This document shows positions 34,369-43,257 of a stretch of 64,000 nt of DNA, piece by piece. Numbering within the stretch: the first letter of the stretch is position 1; every line of letters starts with the position of its first letter. The stretch comes from JANYJZ01 sp964523395. Lineage in GTDB: Bacteria; Bacteroidota; Ignavibacteria; UBA10030; SZUA-254. A program made the position numbers and the translations under genes. The notes beneath the pieces were generated by a model. The model searched no databases. It was not told where the DNA came from and was given only the letters and a program-made list of their open reading frames with translations. The DNA is taken from NCBI GenBank assembly GCA_964523395.1, contig CAZFXS010000010.1, forward strand, positions 62,001-126,000. Direction: 5' to 3'.

Positions 34369-35076
34369 ATGAACAAGCCAAAAATAAACGTTGTTGATTT
34401 GGGAGTGACCGGGTATCAGACCACTTGGGACCTGCAGAAAAGATTATTTGAGCTCCGGATTCATGATCAGATTTCCGATATGTTGCTGTTGAATGAACAT
34501 CACCACGTCTATACCCTTGGAAAATCAGGTGATGATAATCATTTGCTTGCCGATGAGAATCAATTGAAGGTGTCCGGAGCCGAAGTGTTTCATATCGACC
34601 GTGGCGGCGATGTAACGTATCACGGTCCGGGTCAGCTCGTCGGATATCCAATTTTGAATCTCAGTGATTATTACAATGACATTCATCGTTATCTGCGTGA
34701 TCTTGAAGAAGTCATCATCAGAACATTGGAAGAGTTTGGAATAAAGGCCGGCCGGGATTCGGATTTTACAGGTGTCTGGGTCGGAAACAGCAAAATTGCG
34801 GCACTTGGCGTCAAAGTGAGTAAGTGGGTAACAATGCACGGTTTCGCCTTGAATGTTAATACCGATCTGAAATATTTTGACCGGATCATTCCCTGCGGGA
34901 TATTTCATAAAGGTGTCACGTCGATGGAACAGCTTCTCGGGAAACAGATTTCGTTGAAGGAAGTTTCTTCGGTATTGACCAGACATTTCGGTGAAATTTT
35001 CGGAGCAACAACTGCGCATCAGTCTGCAAAAGAACTTTTTGATTCAATTGAACAATTACACGTTGAGAATATTTAA
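34369..35076 (+). CDS. lipB: Octanoyl-[ACP]:protein N-octanoyltransferase (LipB)
   Basis: The 235-residue enzyme moves octanoate from acyl carrier protein to lipoyl domains, the first step of lipoate synthesis. Motifs are LLLNEHHHVYTLGKSGD, DRGGDVTYHGPGQLVGYPI and GVWVGNSKIAALGVKVSKWVTMHGFALNV in part, holding the catalytic Lys, and IPCGI at the Cys position. The stop overlaps the next ATG as TAATG. Together with lipA at 40811 the cluster encodes de novo lipoylation of its own E2. Confidence 0.96.
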   Translation: MNKPKINVVDLGVTGYQTTWDLQKRLFELRIHDQISDMLLLNEHHHVYTLGKSGDDNHLLADENQLKVSGAEVFHIDRGGDVTYHGPGQLVGYPILNLSDYYNDIHRYLRDLEEVIIRTLEEFGIKAGRDSDFTGVWVGNSKIAALGVKVSKWVTMHGFALNVNTDLKYFDRIIPCGIFHKGVTSMEQLLGKQISLKEVSSVLTRHFGEIFGATTAHQSAKELFDSIEQLHVENI

Positions 35077-37178
35077 TGCCATCGATGAAAAAATCTGAAA
35101 CGATTTCTAAAAAAGGGAAGAAAACAAACGGTTCTGAGAATGGGAAAAGTGGACTGTATTCTCCCAGCGCTTCTTCAAAGATCAGTAATGAGCGCCTTGT
35201 GGATGCCTACCGCACAATGTACACTGCGCGAAAGACGGATGATAAAATCCTCCTTCTTCTTAAGCAGGGGAAAGTCTTCTTTCATATCGGCGGTTCGGGG
35301 CATGAAGCGGCGCAGGTGGCAACCGCGTTCGCAATGAAACCCGGCTACGACTGGGCATATCCGTATTATCGTGATCTCGGATTTTCACTCGGATTTGGAT
35401 ATACCGTTGAGGAAATATTTCTGGAAGCATTGCACCGCGTAAAAGGTCCGAGCAGTGCAGGGTTTGCGATGCCGTTTCATTATGGGCATAAAAAATGGAG
35501 AATTGTTTCGCAATCAAGTCCGACCGGGACACAATATCTGCAGGCAGTTGGAACCGCGCTTGGTGCGGTAAAAGAGGGAAAAGATGAAGTTGTCTATGTT
35601 GCTTCGGGGGAAGGTTCAACCAGCGAAGGGGAATTCCACGAAGCTGTGAACTGGGCGGCGCGTGAACGGCTGCCGGTGATTTTTCTTATCCAGGATAACA
35701 AATACGCGATTTCAGTTACCAAGAAAGAACAAACCGCAGCTGAATCCGTGTATCATCTTACGAGCGGATACGATGGTCTGAATCGTTATGAAGTTGATGG
35801 ATGTGATTTTCTTGCAACGTTCGAAACTGCACAGGATGCGGTTGCTAAGGCCCGCAAAGGTGAAGGGCCAGCACTGATTCTTGCCCACACTGTCCGGCTC
35901 TTGCCGCACTCTTCATCCGATGACCAGAGAAAATACCGTGCAGAAGCGGATCTTTCCAAAGACCGTGAACGCGATCCGCTGCCTCGTCTTGAACAATATC
36001 TTATCAAACAGAATATCCTGACATCCTCTTCATTAAAACAACTTCAACAGGAAGTTGTCGAGCGAATTGATCGTGCGGCTGAAACAGCTGAAGCTGAACC
36101 GCAACAGGAAGCTTCAAACTTGCTGAAGTATGTATATTCAGTAAATGATGTTGTTCCCAAAGAAGGATTTGTCGAGCAACATCCATCCGGAGAAAAAATT
36201 GTCATGGTGGATGCCATCAATCATGCGATGGCAGAGGAGATGGAACGAAATCCCAACATGCTGATGTATGGCGAGGATATTGCGGGTGATAAAGGCGGTG
36301 TGTTCACTGCGACTAAAGGACTCACGAAAAAGTTCGGTTGGAAGAGAGTATTTAACTCGCCTCTCGCCGAAGCAAGCATTGTCGGAACCGCATTTGGATT
36401 AGCGGTACGAGGTATTAAGCCGGTTGTGGAAATTCAATTCGGAGATTATATCTGGCCCGCGTTCATGCAGATCCGTGATGAAGTGGCGATGCTGAGGTTC
36501 CGGTCCAATAATGACTGGTCGTGCCCGATGGTGATTCGTGTTGCGGTCGGGGGTTATATTCATGGCGGATTGTACCACAGCCAGAATATTGATGGTTTCT
36601 TCACGCATATTCCCGGACTCCGAGTCGTTATGCCCTCCAACGCCGCAGACGCGAAAGGATTATTGAAAACCGCTTGCCGATGCGACGATCCCGTTATCTT
36701 CTGTGAACATAAAGGGTTATATCGCGCGAGTTTTGCGACGACGCCAGAGCCCGGTGCGGAGTATTGTCTTCCGTTTGGCGTGGCAAAGACGGTGAAAGAA
36801 GGAAGTGATATTACAGTAGTCACCTGGGGAATGATGGTCCAGCGCTCGCTTGAAGCAGCAAGGACAATGGAAGACAAAGGAACGAGTGTAGAAGTCATTG
36901 ACCTTCGCACACTGAATCCGTTAGATACGGAAGGAATCATGAAATCCCTGAAGAAGACAGGAAAGATACTTATCGTCCATGAAGATACGTTAACCGGAGG
37001 GTTCGGTGCGGAGATCGCAGCGATTATCGCGAACGAAGGATTCATGCATCTTGACGCGCCGGTAAAGCGCGTTGCCGCAAAAGACGCACCTGTGCCGTAT
37101 GGTCCTACTCTTGAAAATGAAATGCTGCCCCAGACCTCGGATATTCTTGCGGCATTGAATTCCCTCAGTGCGTTTTAA
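35076..37178 (+). CDS. Fused 2-oxoacid dehydrogenase E1 alpha-beta
   Basis: The 700-residue polypeptide joins E1 alpha (about 1-345) and E1 beta (about 360-700). The alpha half has the ThDP motif as GEGSTSEGEFHEAVNWA ending QDNKYAIS (GDG replaced by GEG). The beta half starts MVDAINHAMAEEMERNPNMLMYGEDIA and has GGYIHGGLYHSQ, GLRVVMPSNAADAKGLL and HEDTLTGGFGAEI. Fused E1 proteins of this type are usually annotated as branched-chain or general 2-oxoacid dehydrogenase. The N-terminus is Lys/Ser/Gly rich and probably disordered. It is translationally coupled to lipB and followed 4 nt later by pdhA, a second E1. Confidence 0.92.
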   Translation: MPSMKKSETISKKGKKTNGSENGKSGLYSPSASSKISNERLVDAYRTMYTARKTDDKILLLLKQGKVFFHIGGSGHEAAQVATAFAMKPGYDWAYPYYRDLGFSLGFGYTVEEIFLEALHRVKGPSSAGFAMPFHYGHKKWRIVSQSSPTGTQYLQAVGTALGAVKEGKDEVVYVASGEGSTSEGEFHEAVNWAARERLPVIFLIQDNKYAISVTKKEQTAAESVYHLTSGYDGLNRYEVDGCDFLATFETAQDAVAKARKGEGPALILAHTVRLLPHSSSDDQRKYRAEADLSKDRERDPLPRLEQYLIKQNILTSSSLKQLQQEVVERIDRAAETAEAEPQQEASNLLKYVYSVNDVVPKEGFVEQHPSGEKIVMVDAINHAMAEEMERNPNMLMYGEDIAGDKGGVFTATKGLTKKFGWKRVFNSPLAEASIVGTAFGLAVRGIKPVVEIQFGDYIWPAFMQIRDEVAMLRFRSNNDWSCPMVIRVAVGGYIHGGLYHSQNIDGFFTHIPGLRVVMPSNAADAKGLLKTACRCDDPVIFCEHKGLYRASFATTPEPGAEYCLPFGVAKTVKEGSDITVVTWGMMVQRSLEAARTMEDKGTSVEVIDLRTLNPLDTEGIMKSLKKTGKILIVHEDTLTGGFGAEIAAIIANEGFMHLDAPVKRVAAKDAPVPYGPTLENEMLPQTSDILAALNSLSAF

Positions 37179-37181
37179 TGT

Positions 37182-38237
37182 ATGGCAAGCCCGGCTAAAT
37201 CCAAAATCAAAAAAGCTGCGGGAGTACCCGCTCCCCGTTCCTCAGCCAACGGAAAGAGTGGGTTGTCCTCCGGTGATTTGCTGAAGCTGTATTACTTCAT
37301 GCAGCTTAAACGGAAGTTTGAGAATACTATTTTGCATCTGTATCAGCAGGGGAAAGTTGTCGGCGGGGCGTACTCGGGTTTTGGTAACGAAGCGACTGCT
37401 GTCGGGACTGCCTTTGCGCTTGAAAAGCACGATTATCTCTTCCCGATGCACCGGGATATCGGCGCGCATTTTGTCAAAGGTCAAACCATCCGCAATATGA
37501 TGATGCAGCATCTCGGCCGTGCCGGCAATCTGACGCGGGGAAGAGACGGAACAGGGCATTATGCCGATCCTTCATTGAAGATTTATGGTAACATCAGTCA
37601 TCTTGGCGCCATGGTTCCGGTCGCGTGCGGTGCTGCTCTTGCGTCGAAGCTTCGTAAGGAAAATGCTGTCTCATTAACATACATCGGCGACGGTGGAGCA
37701 AGCGTCGGTGAAGTGCATGAAGGGATGATGATGGCGTCTGTGATGAAACTGCCGCTGATTCTTATCATCGAGAATAATCAATATGCATACTCTACCCCGA
37801 TTTCCAGACAGTTTATTGTAGAAAATCTTTCTGATCGTGCAATCGGATACGGCATTCCGGGAATCACCGTCGATGGAACCGATGTGGTGGAAGTATACAA
37901 AGTTTGCAAGGAAGCGGTTGACCGCGCCCGGAAGGGCAACGGTCCCACCATCATTGAATCCAAGACAATGAGAATGTCAGGGCATGCCGCTCACGATAAC
38001 GCGTGGTACGTTCCCAAAAATTTATTTGCCGAGTGGAAGAAGAAGGATCCTGTTGAGCGGTTTGAAAAAGTGTTGATGGACCGGGGTTTGCTCACATCTT
38101 CCCAAAAAGAGTCGATGCTGAACAAGATCCAGAAAGAACTCGATGCCGAAGCAGAATATGCGCTAGCATTGCCATATCCTCCCCCGGAAGAAGCGGTTGA
38201 GGGAGTATTTCATGATCAAGTCAAAATTCAAAAGTAA
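37182..38237 (+). CDS. pdhA: Pyruvate dehydrogenase E1 component, alpha subunit
   Basis: The 351-residue protein carries the ThDP-binding motif GDGGASVGEVHEGMMMASV to ENNQYAYST, GNEATAVGTAFAL and the RDGTGHYADPSLKIYGNISHLGA region typical of thiamine E1 alpha. The first 25 residues are basic, Pro/Ala-rich and likely flexible. Its partner beta subunit is the next gene. Substrate is called pyruvate because it is paired with pdhB and an E2, but a branched-chain substrate cannot be excluded. Confidence 0.88.
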   Translation: MASPAKSKIKKAAGVPAPRSSANGKSGLSSGDLLKLYYFMQLKRKFENTILHLYQQGKVVGGAYSGFGNEATAVGTAFALEKHDYLFPMHRDIGAHFVKGQTIRNMMMQHLGRAGNLTRGRDGTGHYADPSLKIYGNISHLGAMVPVACGAALASKLRKENAVSLTYIGDGGASVGEVHEGMMMASVMKLPLILIIENNQYAYSTPISRQFIVENLSDRAIGYGIPGITVDGTDVVEVYKVCKEAVDRARKGNGPTIIESKTMRMSGHAAHDNAWYVPKNLFAEWKKKDPVERFEKVLMDRGLLTSSQKESMLNKIQKELDAEAEYALALPYPPPEEAVEGVFHDQVKIQK

Positions 38238-38290
38238 AAAGAATAAATGGGTTGAGATTTGTGTTTTGAGTAGTGAGTTGTAAATTTCAA

Positions 38291-38355
38291 CCTGAAACCT
38301 GAAACCTGAAACCTGAAATCCGTAAATCGTAAATCGTAAATCGTAAATCGTAAAT
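38291..38355. repeat. Two adjacent heptanucleotide tandem repeats between pdhA and pdhB
   Basis: CCTGAAA is repeated four times (38291-38318) and CGTAAAT five times (38321-38355). Both are exact 7-mers and they abut with only TC between. They end 38 nt before the pdhB start, in a 155-bp gap. Length change could alter spacing or mRNA structure. Confidence 0.9.
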
Positions 38356-38392
38356 CTCTTAATCCTATAACCAACAACCTTTAACATCTCTC

Positions 38393-39370
38393 GTGTCCCA
38401 ACCCATCACATACATTGAAGCGATCTCGGAAGGCCTTCGCGAGGAAATGCGCAAGGACAAATCTGTCTTTCTGTTAGGTGAAGATATCGGCGCGTATGGC
38501 GGGGCATTTAAAGTTACCAAGGGATTTATTGAAGAGTTCGGGGAAGACCGCGTCATTGACACAGTACTCGCTGAAGCTGCGATTGTCGGCGCTGCAATGG
38601 GCACTGCGATTGTCGGTATGAAACCGGTGGCCGAAATGCAGTTTGCTGATTTTGTCGCCAACGGATTTAACCAGATTGTGAATAATGTGGCGAAGTTTCA
38701 TTATCGTACCGGACTTCCTGTCCCGATGGTGATTCGCCTGCCTGCAGGCGGCGGCGTGCGCGGCGGGCCGTTCCATTCCGTGAATCCCGAATCATGGTTT
38801 ATGAATGTCCCTGGAATAAAGATTGTAGCCCCGTCAACACCATATGATGCCAAGGGATTAATCAAAGCGGCGATTCAGGATCCCGATCCGGTGCTCTATC
38901 TCGAACATAAATATCTGTATCGTCATCTCAAGGCAGAAATACCTTCGGGGGATTACACAGTCCCGATTGGAAAAGCTGAAATAAAAAGAACAGGCAGTGA
39001 TATTACGGTTATAACCTATCATGCCGGATTGCAATGGGCGCTCGAAGCGTCGAAAACTCTTGCCGGAGAGGGAGTTGAAATTGAAATCGTTGATCTTCGT
39101 ACGCTTCTTCCGCTCGACAAAGAAACTATTCTTTCTTCTGTCAGGAAGACGGGCAAAGTTCTTATTCTCCATGAAGCAACACTCACCGGCGGTATTGGCG
39201 GGGAGATTGCTGCGATAATTGGAGAGAATGCGTTTGAATATCTTGATGCACCTATAAAACGTGTCGCGTCGATTGATACACCGGTGCCGTATGCGCCGAC
39301 GCTTGAAGATTATTTCCTGCCGAACACTCAAAAAGTTTTAGCCGCGCTCAGAAATCTCGCGGCATATTAG
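38393..39370 (+). CDS. pdhB: Pyruvate dehydrogenase E1 component, beta subunit
   Basis: The 325-residue protein has beta-subunit features: TYIEAISEGLREEMRKDKSVFLLGEDIGAYGGAFK in part, RLPAGGGVRGGPFHS, PGIKIVAPSTPYDAKGLI, and HEATLTGGIGGEIAAII. It pairs with pdhA to form the heterotetrameric E1. Start is GTG 38393 (MSQPITYIE). No Shine-Dalgarno is seen; the upstream 155 bp contain heptamer repeats. It resembles the beta half of the upstream fused E1, so the two E1 sets are paralogous. Confidence 0.92.
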   Translation: MSQPITYIEAISEGLREEMRKDKSVFLLGEDIGAYGGAFKVTKGFIEEFGEDRVIDTVLAEAAIVGAAMGTAIVGMKPVAEMQFADFVANGFNQIVNNVAKFHYRTGLPVPMVIRLPAGGGVRGGPFHSVNPESWFMNVPGIKIVAPSTPYDAKGLIKAAIQDPDPVLYLEHKYLYRHLKAEIPSGDYTVPIGKAEIKRTGSDITVITYHAGLQWALEASKTLAGEGVEIEIVDLRTLLPLDKETILSSVRKTGKVLILHEATLTGGIGGEIAAIIGENAFEYLDAPIKRVASIDTPVPYAPTLEDYFLPNTQKVLAALRNLAAY

Positions 39371-39405
39371 TTGAACACTTTCAAAAAATAAAGCGAAAGA
39401 ATATT

Positions 39406-40740
39406 ATGTCAAAAATCGAAGTCGTCATGCCCCAGCTCGGTGAAAGCCTCACCGAAGGAACAATCATTAAGTGGCACAAAAAACCGGGTGACAAGGTCAG
39501 AAAAGATGAAACTCTTCTGGAAATCAGCACCGATAAGGTTGATTCGGAAATCCCGTCGCCGGCCTCGGGTGTTGTGACGAAATTATTATTCGATGAACAG
39601 AAAACCGTTGCGGTCCGTACCGTTATTGCGGAAATCGATACAGATGAGTCGGCATCAGTCAGTGCAGCTTCTTCATCAAAACAGGAGGAGAAAAAACCTG
39701 CGGCGTCTGCACCGGCAGTTGCAAAACCGGCTGAGGTTTCCGCGAAACCAGTTGCTGTAAGTGCGCCGTCCGCTCAGCCTCAATCGGGCAGATTTTATTC
39801 TCCGCTTGTCCTGAATATCGCCCGGGAAGAAGGAATCTCAATGTCGGAATTGGAAATGATTCCCGGTACCGGCGAAGGCGGGAGAGTTTCAAAGAAAGAC
39901 ATGCTCGCGTATGTCGAAACACGGAAGAAAGGCGGGGGAGTTCCGGCCCCGGCGGCAGTGCCTTCGCATGCACCGTATGCGCCGCGCATAGAAAGCGGAT
40001 TGAAACACATTGACAGTGGCGACCTGGCCAAGAAATATCCCGCCCCTCAGCATGAAATTCTGCAGATGAGCAATATCCTGATGAAGATGTCGGATCATAT
40101 GATCAAAAGTGTCCACACTTCTCCGCATGTGCAGGCAATTCATGAAGTCGACATGACGAAAGTCGATATGGCGCGCCGCCGTAATGCTGAAGGATTTGAA
40201 AAGCGTGAAGGGTTTAAATTGACATTCATGCCCTTTATTTGTGATGCGATTGTGAAGGCACTGAAACAGTTTCCGCTGGTCAATTCTTCCATCGAGGGTG
40301 ATAAGATTATTCTGAAAAAATACATAAACCTTGGAATAGCGGTTGCATCGGAAAGCGGGCTCATCGTTCCTGTCATAAAAAATGCTGAAGAGAAAAACTT
40401 TATCGGCCTCGCGCGTGCTGTGAATGATCTTGCGACGCGGACACGCTCAAAACGACTGACACCCGCAGATATTGAGGGCGGAACATTTACTATTACCAAC
40501 TTTGGCGTCTTTGGCACGATGATCGGTATGCCGATTATCAACCAGCCGCAGGTTGCGATTCTCGGCACCGGCTCGATTGAGAAACGTCCCGTTGTTATTA
40601 ACGACGCGATTGCGATTCGTTCCATCGCGTATTTTACACTCTCATTCGATCACCGTATTGTTGACGGCGCACTCGGCGGTTCGTTCCTCGAGACAATCGT
40701 CAAATCGCTCGAAAACTTCGACGACAAACAGACATTATAG
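39406..40740 (+). CDS. pdhC: Dihydrolipoamide acyltransferase (E2)
   Basis: The 444-residue E2 has one lipoyl domain (about 1-77; lipoyl-Lys in EISTDKVDSEIPSP), an Ala/Pro/Lys linker, a peripheral-subunit-binding domain (SPLVLNIAREEGISMSELEMIPGTG in part, about 132-170), another linker and the catalytic trimer domain ending SFDHRIVDGALGG with the active-site His and Asp. It is the only E2 in the cluster, so it may serve both the PdhAB and the fused E1. A hairpin palindrome follows the stop at 40757-40771. Confidence 0.93.
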   Translation: MSKIEVVMPQLGESLTEGTIIKWHKKPGDKVRKDETLLEISTDKVDSEIPSPASGVVTKLLFDEQKTVAVRTVIAEIDTDESASVSAASSSKQEEKKPAASAPAVAKPAEVSAKPVAVSAPSAQPQSGRFYSPLVLNIAREEGISMSELEMIPGTGEGGRVSKKDMLAYVETRKKGGGVPAPAAVPSHAPYAPRIESGLKHIDSGDLAKKYPAPQHEILQMSNILMKMSDHMIKSVHTSPHVQAIHEVDMTKVDMARRRNAEGFEKREGFKLTFMPFICDAIVKALKQFPLVNSSIEGDKIILKKYINLGIAVASESGLIVPVIKNAEEKNFIGLARAVNDLATRTRSKRLTPADIEGGTFTITNFGVFGTMIGMPIINQPQVAILGTGSIEKRPVVINDAIAIRSIAYFTLSFDHRIVDGALGGSFLETIVKSLENFDDKQTL

Positions 40741-40800
40741 CTTCGTGACCCTTAGTGTCCGCCTCAGGCGGATTGTGTCTTAGTGGCGAAATAAATCACT
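40741..40800. repeat. Interrupted repeat with triplet-loop palindrome after pdhC
   Basis: The spacer reads as a CTTAGTG-type repeat interrupted by the perfect palindrome TCCGCCTCAGGCGGA (loop TCA; about 40757-40771). The same palindrome design occurs in tRNA-tail copies and other spacers of this window. Confidence 0.6.
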
Positions 40801-40810
40801 TAAGAAGAAT

Positions 40811-41695
40811 ATGGAATATCTGATTCAGGAAATACAACCAACTACACAATCGGTTCTTCATCAGAGGAGGCCCGAATGGCTTAAGGCGCGTATCCCTGCC
40901 GGTGAAAATTATTCACGCCTCAGCGGTATCATGGACACACACAAGCTCCATACTGTTTGTCAGGAAGCCCGCTGTCCCAACATGGGTGAGTGTTGGAATA
41001 ACGGGACCGCGACCTTCATGATTCTCGGCGATGTCTGTACGCGCAGCTGTGGTTTTTGCGCCGTAAAGACCGGTAAACCGCTGGAGCTCGATGCCAATGA
41101 GCCGTTGCGTGTTGCCGAAGCTGTGAAGTTGCTTGCGCTTCGCCATGCGGTTATCACTTCCGTGAATCGTGATGAACTGTTTGATGGTGGAGCTCAAATT
41201 TTCGCTGAGACAATTCGCCGGACGCGCGCACTCAATCCAAAGACAACAATTGAAGTACTCATTCCTGATTTTAAAGGAGATGGGTTCGCTCTCAATATTG
41301 TTCTTGACGCGATGCCGGACATTCTCAATCATAATACCGAAACAGTCCCGCGGTTGTATGATATCGTTCGCCCGCAGGCAAAATATGAACGGACACTTGA
41401 ATTATTACATCGCGCGAAACGCCGGGGCTTTGTCACCAAAACAGGATTAATGCTCGGTATTGGCGAACGTACCGATGAAGTTCTGCCGGTGATGAAAGAT
41501 TTGCGTGCTGTTGATTGCGATGTGCTTACACTCGGACAATATCTCCAGCCGACTAAAGACCATTTGCCGGTAGACCGGTTTGTCCATCCTGATGAGTTCG
41601 CTGAATTCAAAAGAGCCGGACTTGCTATGGGCTTTAAACATGTCGAATCCGGTCCGCTGGTGAGAAGCTCGTACCATGCTGAAAAACAGGTATAG
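40811..41695 (+). CDS. lipA: Lipoyl synthase (radical SAM)
   Basis: The 294-residue enzyme inserts two sulfurs in octanoyl groups on E2. Auxiliary cluster cysteines are C50, C55 and C61 (TVCQEARCPNMGEC), the radical SAM cluster is C76-x3-C80-x2-C83 (CTRSCGFC), and the C-terminal serine ligand is in VRSSYHAEK. Other family motifs are VITSVNRDEL and TLGQYLQPTKDHLPV. It completes the lipoate pathway begun by lipB. ATG 40811 gives the standard length. Confidence 0.97.
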   Translation: MEYLIQEIQPTTQSVLHQRRPEWLKARIPAGENYSRLSGIMDTHKLHTVCQEARCPNMGECWNNGTATFMILGDVCTRSCGFCAVKTGKPLELDANEPLRVAEAVKLLALRHAVITSVNRDELFDGGAQIFAETIRRTRALNPKTTIEVLIPDFKGDGFALNIVLDAMPDILNHNTETVPRLYDIVRPQAKYERTLELLHRAKRRGFVTKTGLMLGIGERTDEVLPVMKDLRAVDCDVLTLGQYLQPTKDHLPVDRFVHPDEFAEFKRAGLAMGFKHVESGPLVRSSYHAEKQV

Positions 41696-41733
41696 GTTCA
41701 CCTCAAACTCATAGCAGAATAGGAAAATACATT

Positions 41734-42114
41734 ATGGAAATGTTTCAGAACGCAGTGAACTGGATTGAGATTCCTGTATCGGACTTTGACCGTGCGAAAA
41801 AATTTTACAGCACTATCTTTGATTACCAGATGCCTGAGATGATGATGGGCCCCAATCGAATGGGTTTCCTTCTGTTTGAACAGGGAAAAGGTGTCGGCGG
41901 TGCAATCATGCAGGGTGAATGGTATCATCCGTCGGATAAAGGCGCGCTGGTGTACCTGAATGCCGGTAAAGATCTTAACGCCGTATTACACCGTGTTGAG
42001 AGTGCGGGCGGAAAAATAGTGTTGGGCAAAACCCAAATTACGCCTGAATTGGGATATGTTGCCTATGTTATGGATTGTGAGGGAAATAGAATTGCCCTCC
42101 ATTCGATGTCATAA
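41734..42114 (+). CDS. VOC family protein (glyoxalase/bleomycin-resistance fold)
   Basis: The 126-residue protein begins NAVNWIEIPVSDFDRAKKFYSTIFDYQM, the classic vicinal-oxygen-chelate opening, and has a second half YLNAGKDLNAVLHRVESAGGKIVLGKTQI and a final DCEGNRIALHS with an acidic ligand. Such proteins bind a metal and act as lyases, dioxygenases or resistance proteins; specificity is not predictable. It lies 38 nt after lipA and may be co-transcribed by chance. Confidence 0.88.
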   Translation: MEMFQNAVNWIEIPVSDFDRAKKFYSTIFDYQMPEMMMGPNRMGFLLFEQGKGVGGAIMQGEWYHPSDKGALVYLNAGKDLNAVLHRVESAGGKIVLGKTQITPELGYVAYVMDCEGNRIALHSMS

Positions 42115-42166
42115 AAATAGCGGTTTGACTGTCAGAAATTATTGGGAAATTCACCCGAGTTTTCCC

Positions 42167-42195
42167 TTGCCTCTTTGTTGGAATTTCATTAAATT
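42167..42195 (+). promoter_or_regulatory. Predicted sigma70-like promoter of the rplM cluster
   Basis: TTGCCT (42167-42172) and TAAATT (42190-42195) are 17 bases apart, about 55 bases before the rplM start. Sequence-based prediction only. Confidence 0.45.
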
Positions 42196-42248
42196 AATAC
42201 GCTTTAAAAGCAATCCTCTTCTTTTTCATCAATTTTAAGGATTTTCAA

Positions 42249-42692
42249 GTGGCGTTACCACAGCATTTAACTCATTTCTTCAGAGAAAATGAGGTCGAAA
42301 AAAAATGGTTTGTCGTCGATGCAGGCGGGCAAACGCTTGGCAGAATTGCCAGCCGTGTTGCGCATGTTCTTCGCGGTAAACACAAACCGACATTTACTCC
42401 CAATGCGGATTGCGGCGATTTTGTCGTTGTCATCAACGCGGATAAAGTGAAAGTGACAGGAAAACGTGAGGAGCTTAAGACGTATTTCCATTATACAGGA
42501 TACCCCGGCGGTGCGACTGTCGATTCGTTCAAACAGCTTATGAAAACGAAGCCGGAAAGGGTTGTCACACACGCTGTGAAAGGAATGATTCCGCATAATC
42601 GCCTTGGCGCACAGGTTATTAAGAAGCTTCGGGTCTACAAAGGCGCGGTGCATCCGCATGCCGCTCAAAAACCCGAGCCGCTGAAATTTTAA
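42249..42692 (+). CDS. rplM: 50S ribosomal protein L13
   Basis: The 147-residue protein matches L13: KKWFVVDAGGQTLGRIASRVAHVLRGKHKPTF in part, DCGDFVVVINADKVKVTGKR, and KGMIPHNRLGAQVIKKLRVYKGAVHPHAAQKPEPL in part. The start is GTG at 42249. It opens the rplM-rpsI-rpsB-tsf-pyrH-frr cluster and is 9 nt from rpsI. Confidence 0.98.
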   Translation: MALPQHLTHFFRENEVEKKWFVVDAGGQTLGRIASRVAHVLRGKHKPTFTPNADCGDFVVVINADKVKVTGKREELKTYFHYTGYPGGATVDSFKQLMKTKPERVVTHAVKGMIPHNRLGAQVIKKLRVYKGAVHPHAAQKPEPLKF

Positions 42693-42701
42693 GGAGAAGA
42701 A

Positions 42702-43100
42702 ATGGTAACACACCCACATAATGTCATTGCAACAGGACGCCGTAAAACATCTGTCGCGCGCGTCATCCTGAAACCCGGTACCGGAAAATTTCAGGTCAAC
42801 AAGAAAAGTCTGGAAGTATATTTTCCAGTGGATACGCTTCGCAGTGAAGTGATGTCGCCGTTTGTGGTTACGGAAACCGCCGGTAAGTACGATGTCTTCG
42901 CGAATGTCGATGGCGGCGGATTGACCGGCCAGGCAGGCGCCGTGAAGCTCGGAATTTCCCGCGCGCTGGTCGAAATTAACGGCGAACTCCGTTCAAAGCT
43001 TCGGCAGAATGATATGATGACGCGCGATCCACGTATGGTCGAGCGTAAGAAGTATGGACAGAAAAAAGCGCGCAAGAGATTCCAGTTCTCCAAGCGTTAA
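42702..43100 (+). CDS. rpsI: 30S ribosomal protein S9
   Basis: The 132-residue protein has the S9 motifs ATGRRKTSVARVIL, GGGLTGQAGAVKLGISRAL and the C-terminal basic tail ending KKARKRFQFSKR, which reaches the ribosomal P site. AAGGAG precedes the ATG. It is adjacent to rplM as in most bacteria. Confidence 0.98.
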   Translation: MVTHPHNVIATGRRKTSVARVILKPGTGKFQVNKKSLEVYFPVDTLRSEVMSPFVVTETAGKYDVFANVDGGGLTGQAGAVKLGISRALVEINGELRSKLRQNDMMTRDPRMVERKKYGQKKARKRFQFSKR

Positions 43101-43179
43101 TCGTAACATTGTGAATGAGTTCGTCTCATTCCATATGCAGTTGTAATTCATAATTTCAATCAATCATACTCTCTGATTT

Positions 43180-43210
43180 TGCCGGCAGTGTCCCGAACGG
43201 GATTCCGGCA
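43180..43210 (+). promoter_or_regulatory. Structured leader hairpin upstream of rpsB (possible S2 autoregulatory site)
   Basis: TGCCGG/CCGGCA (43180-43185, 43205-43210) encloses TCCCG/CGGGA (43191-43195, 43198-43202), forming a two-part hairpin about 50 nt before the rpsB ATG. Ribosomal protein operons often use such leaders for feedback. The function here is inferred from position. Confidence 0.45.
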
Positions 43211-43257
43211 GAAGGTGACGGGAGTAGCAGAATAACTAAACAGAGGAGCACTACAAT

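Noticed and set aside
38291..38355. CRISPR or protein-coding repeat
   Set aside because: Units are 7 bp and lie between genes, so they are simple tandem repeats.
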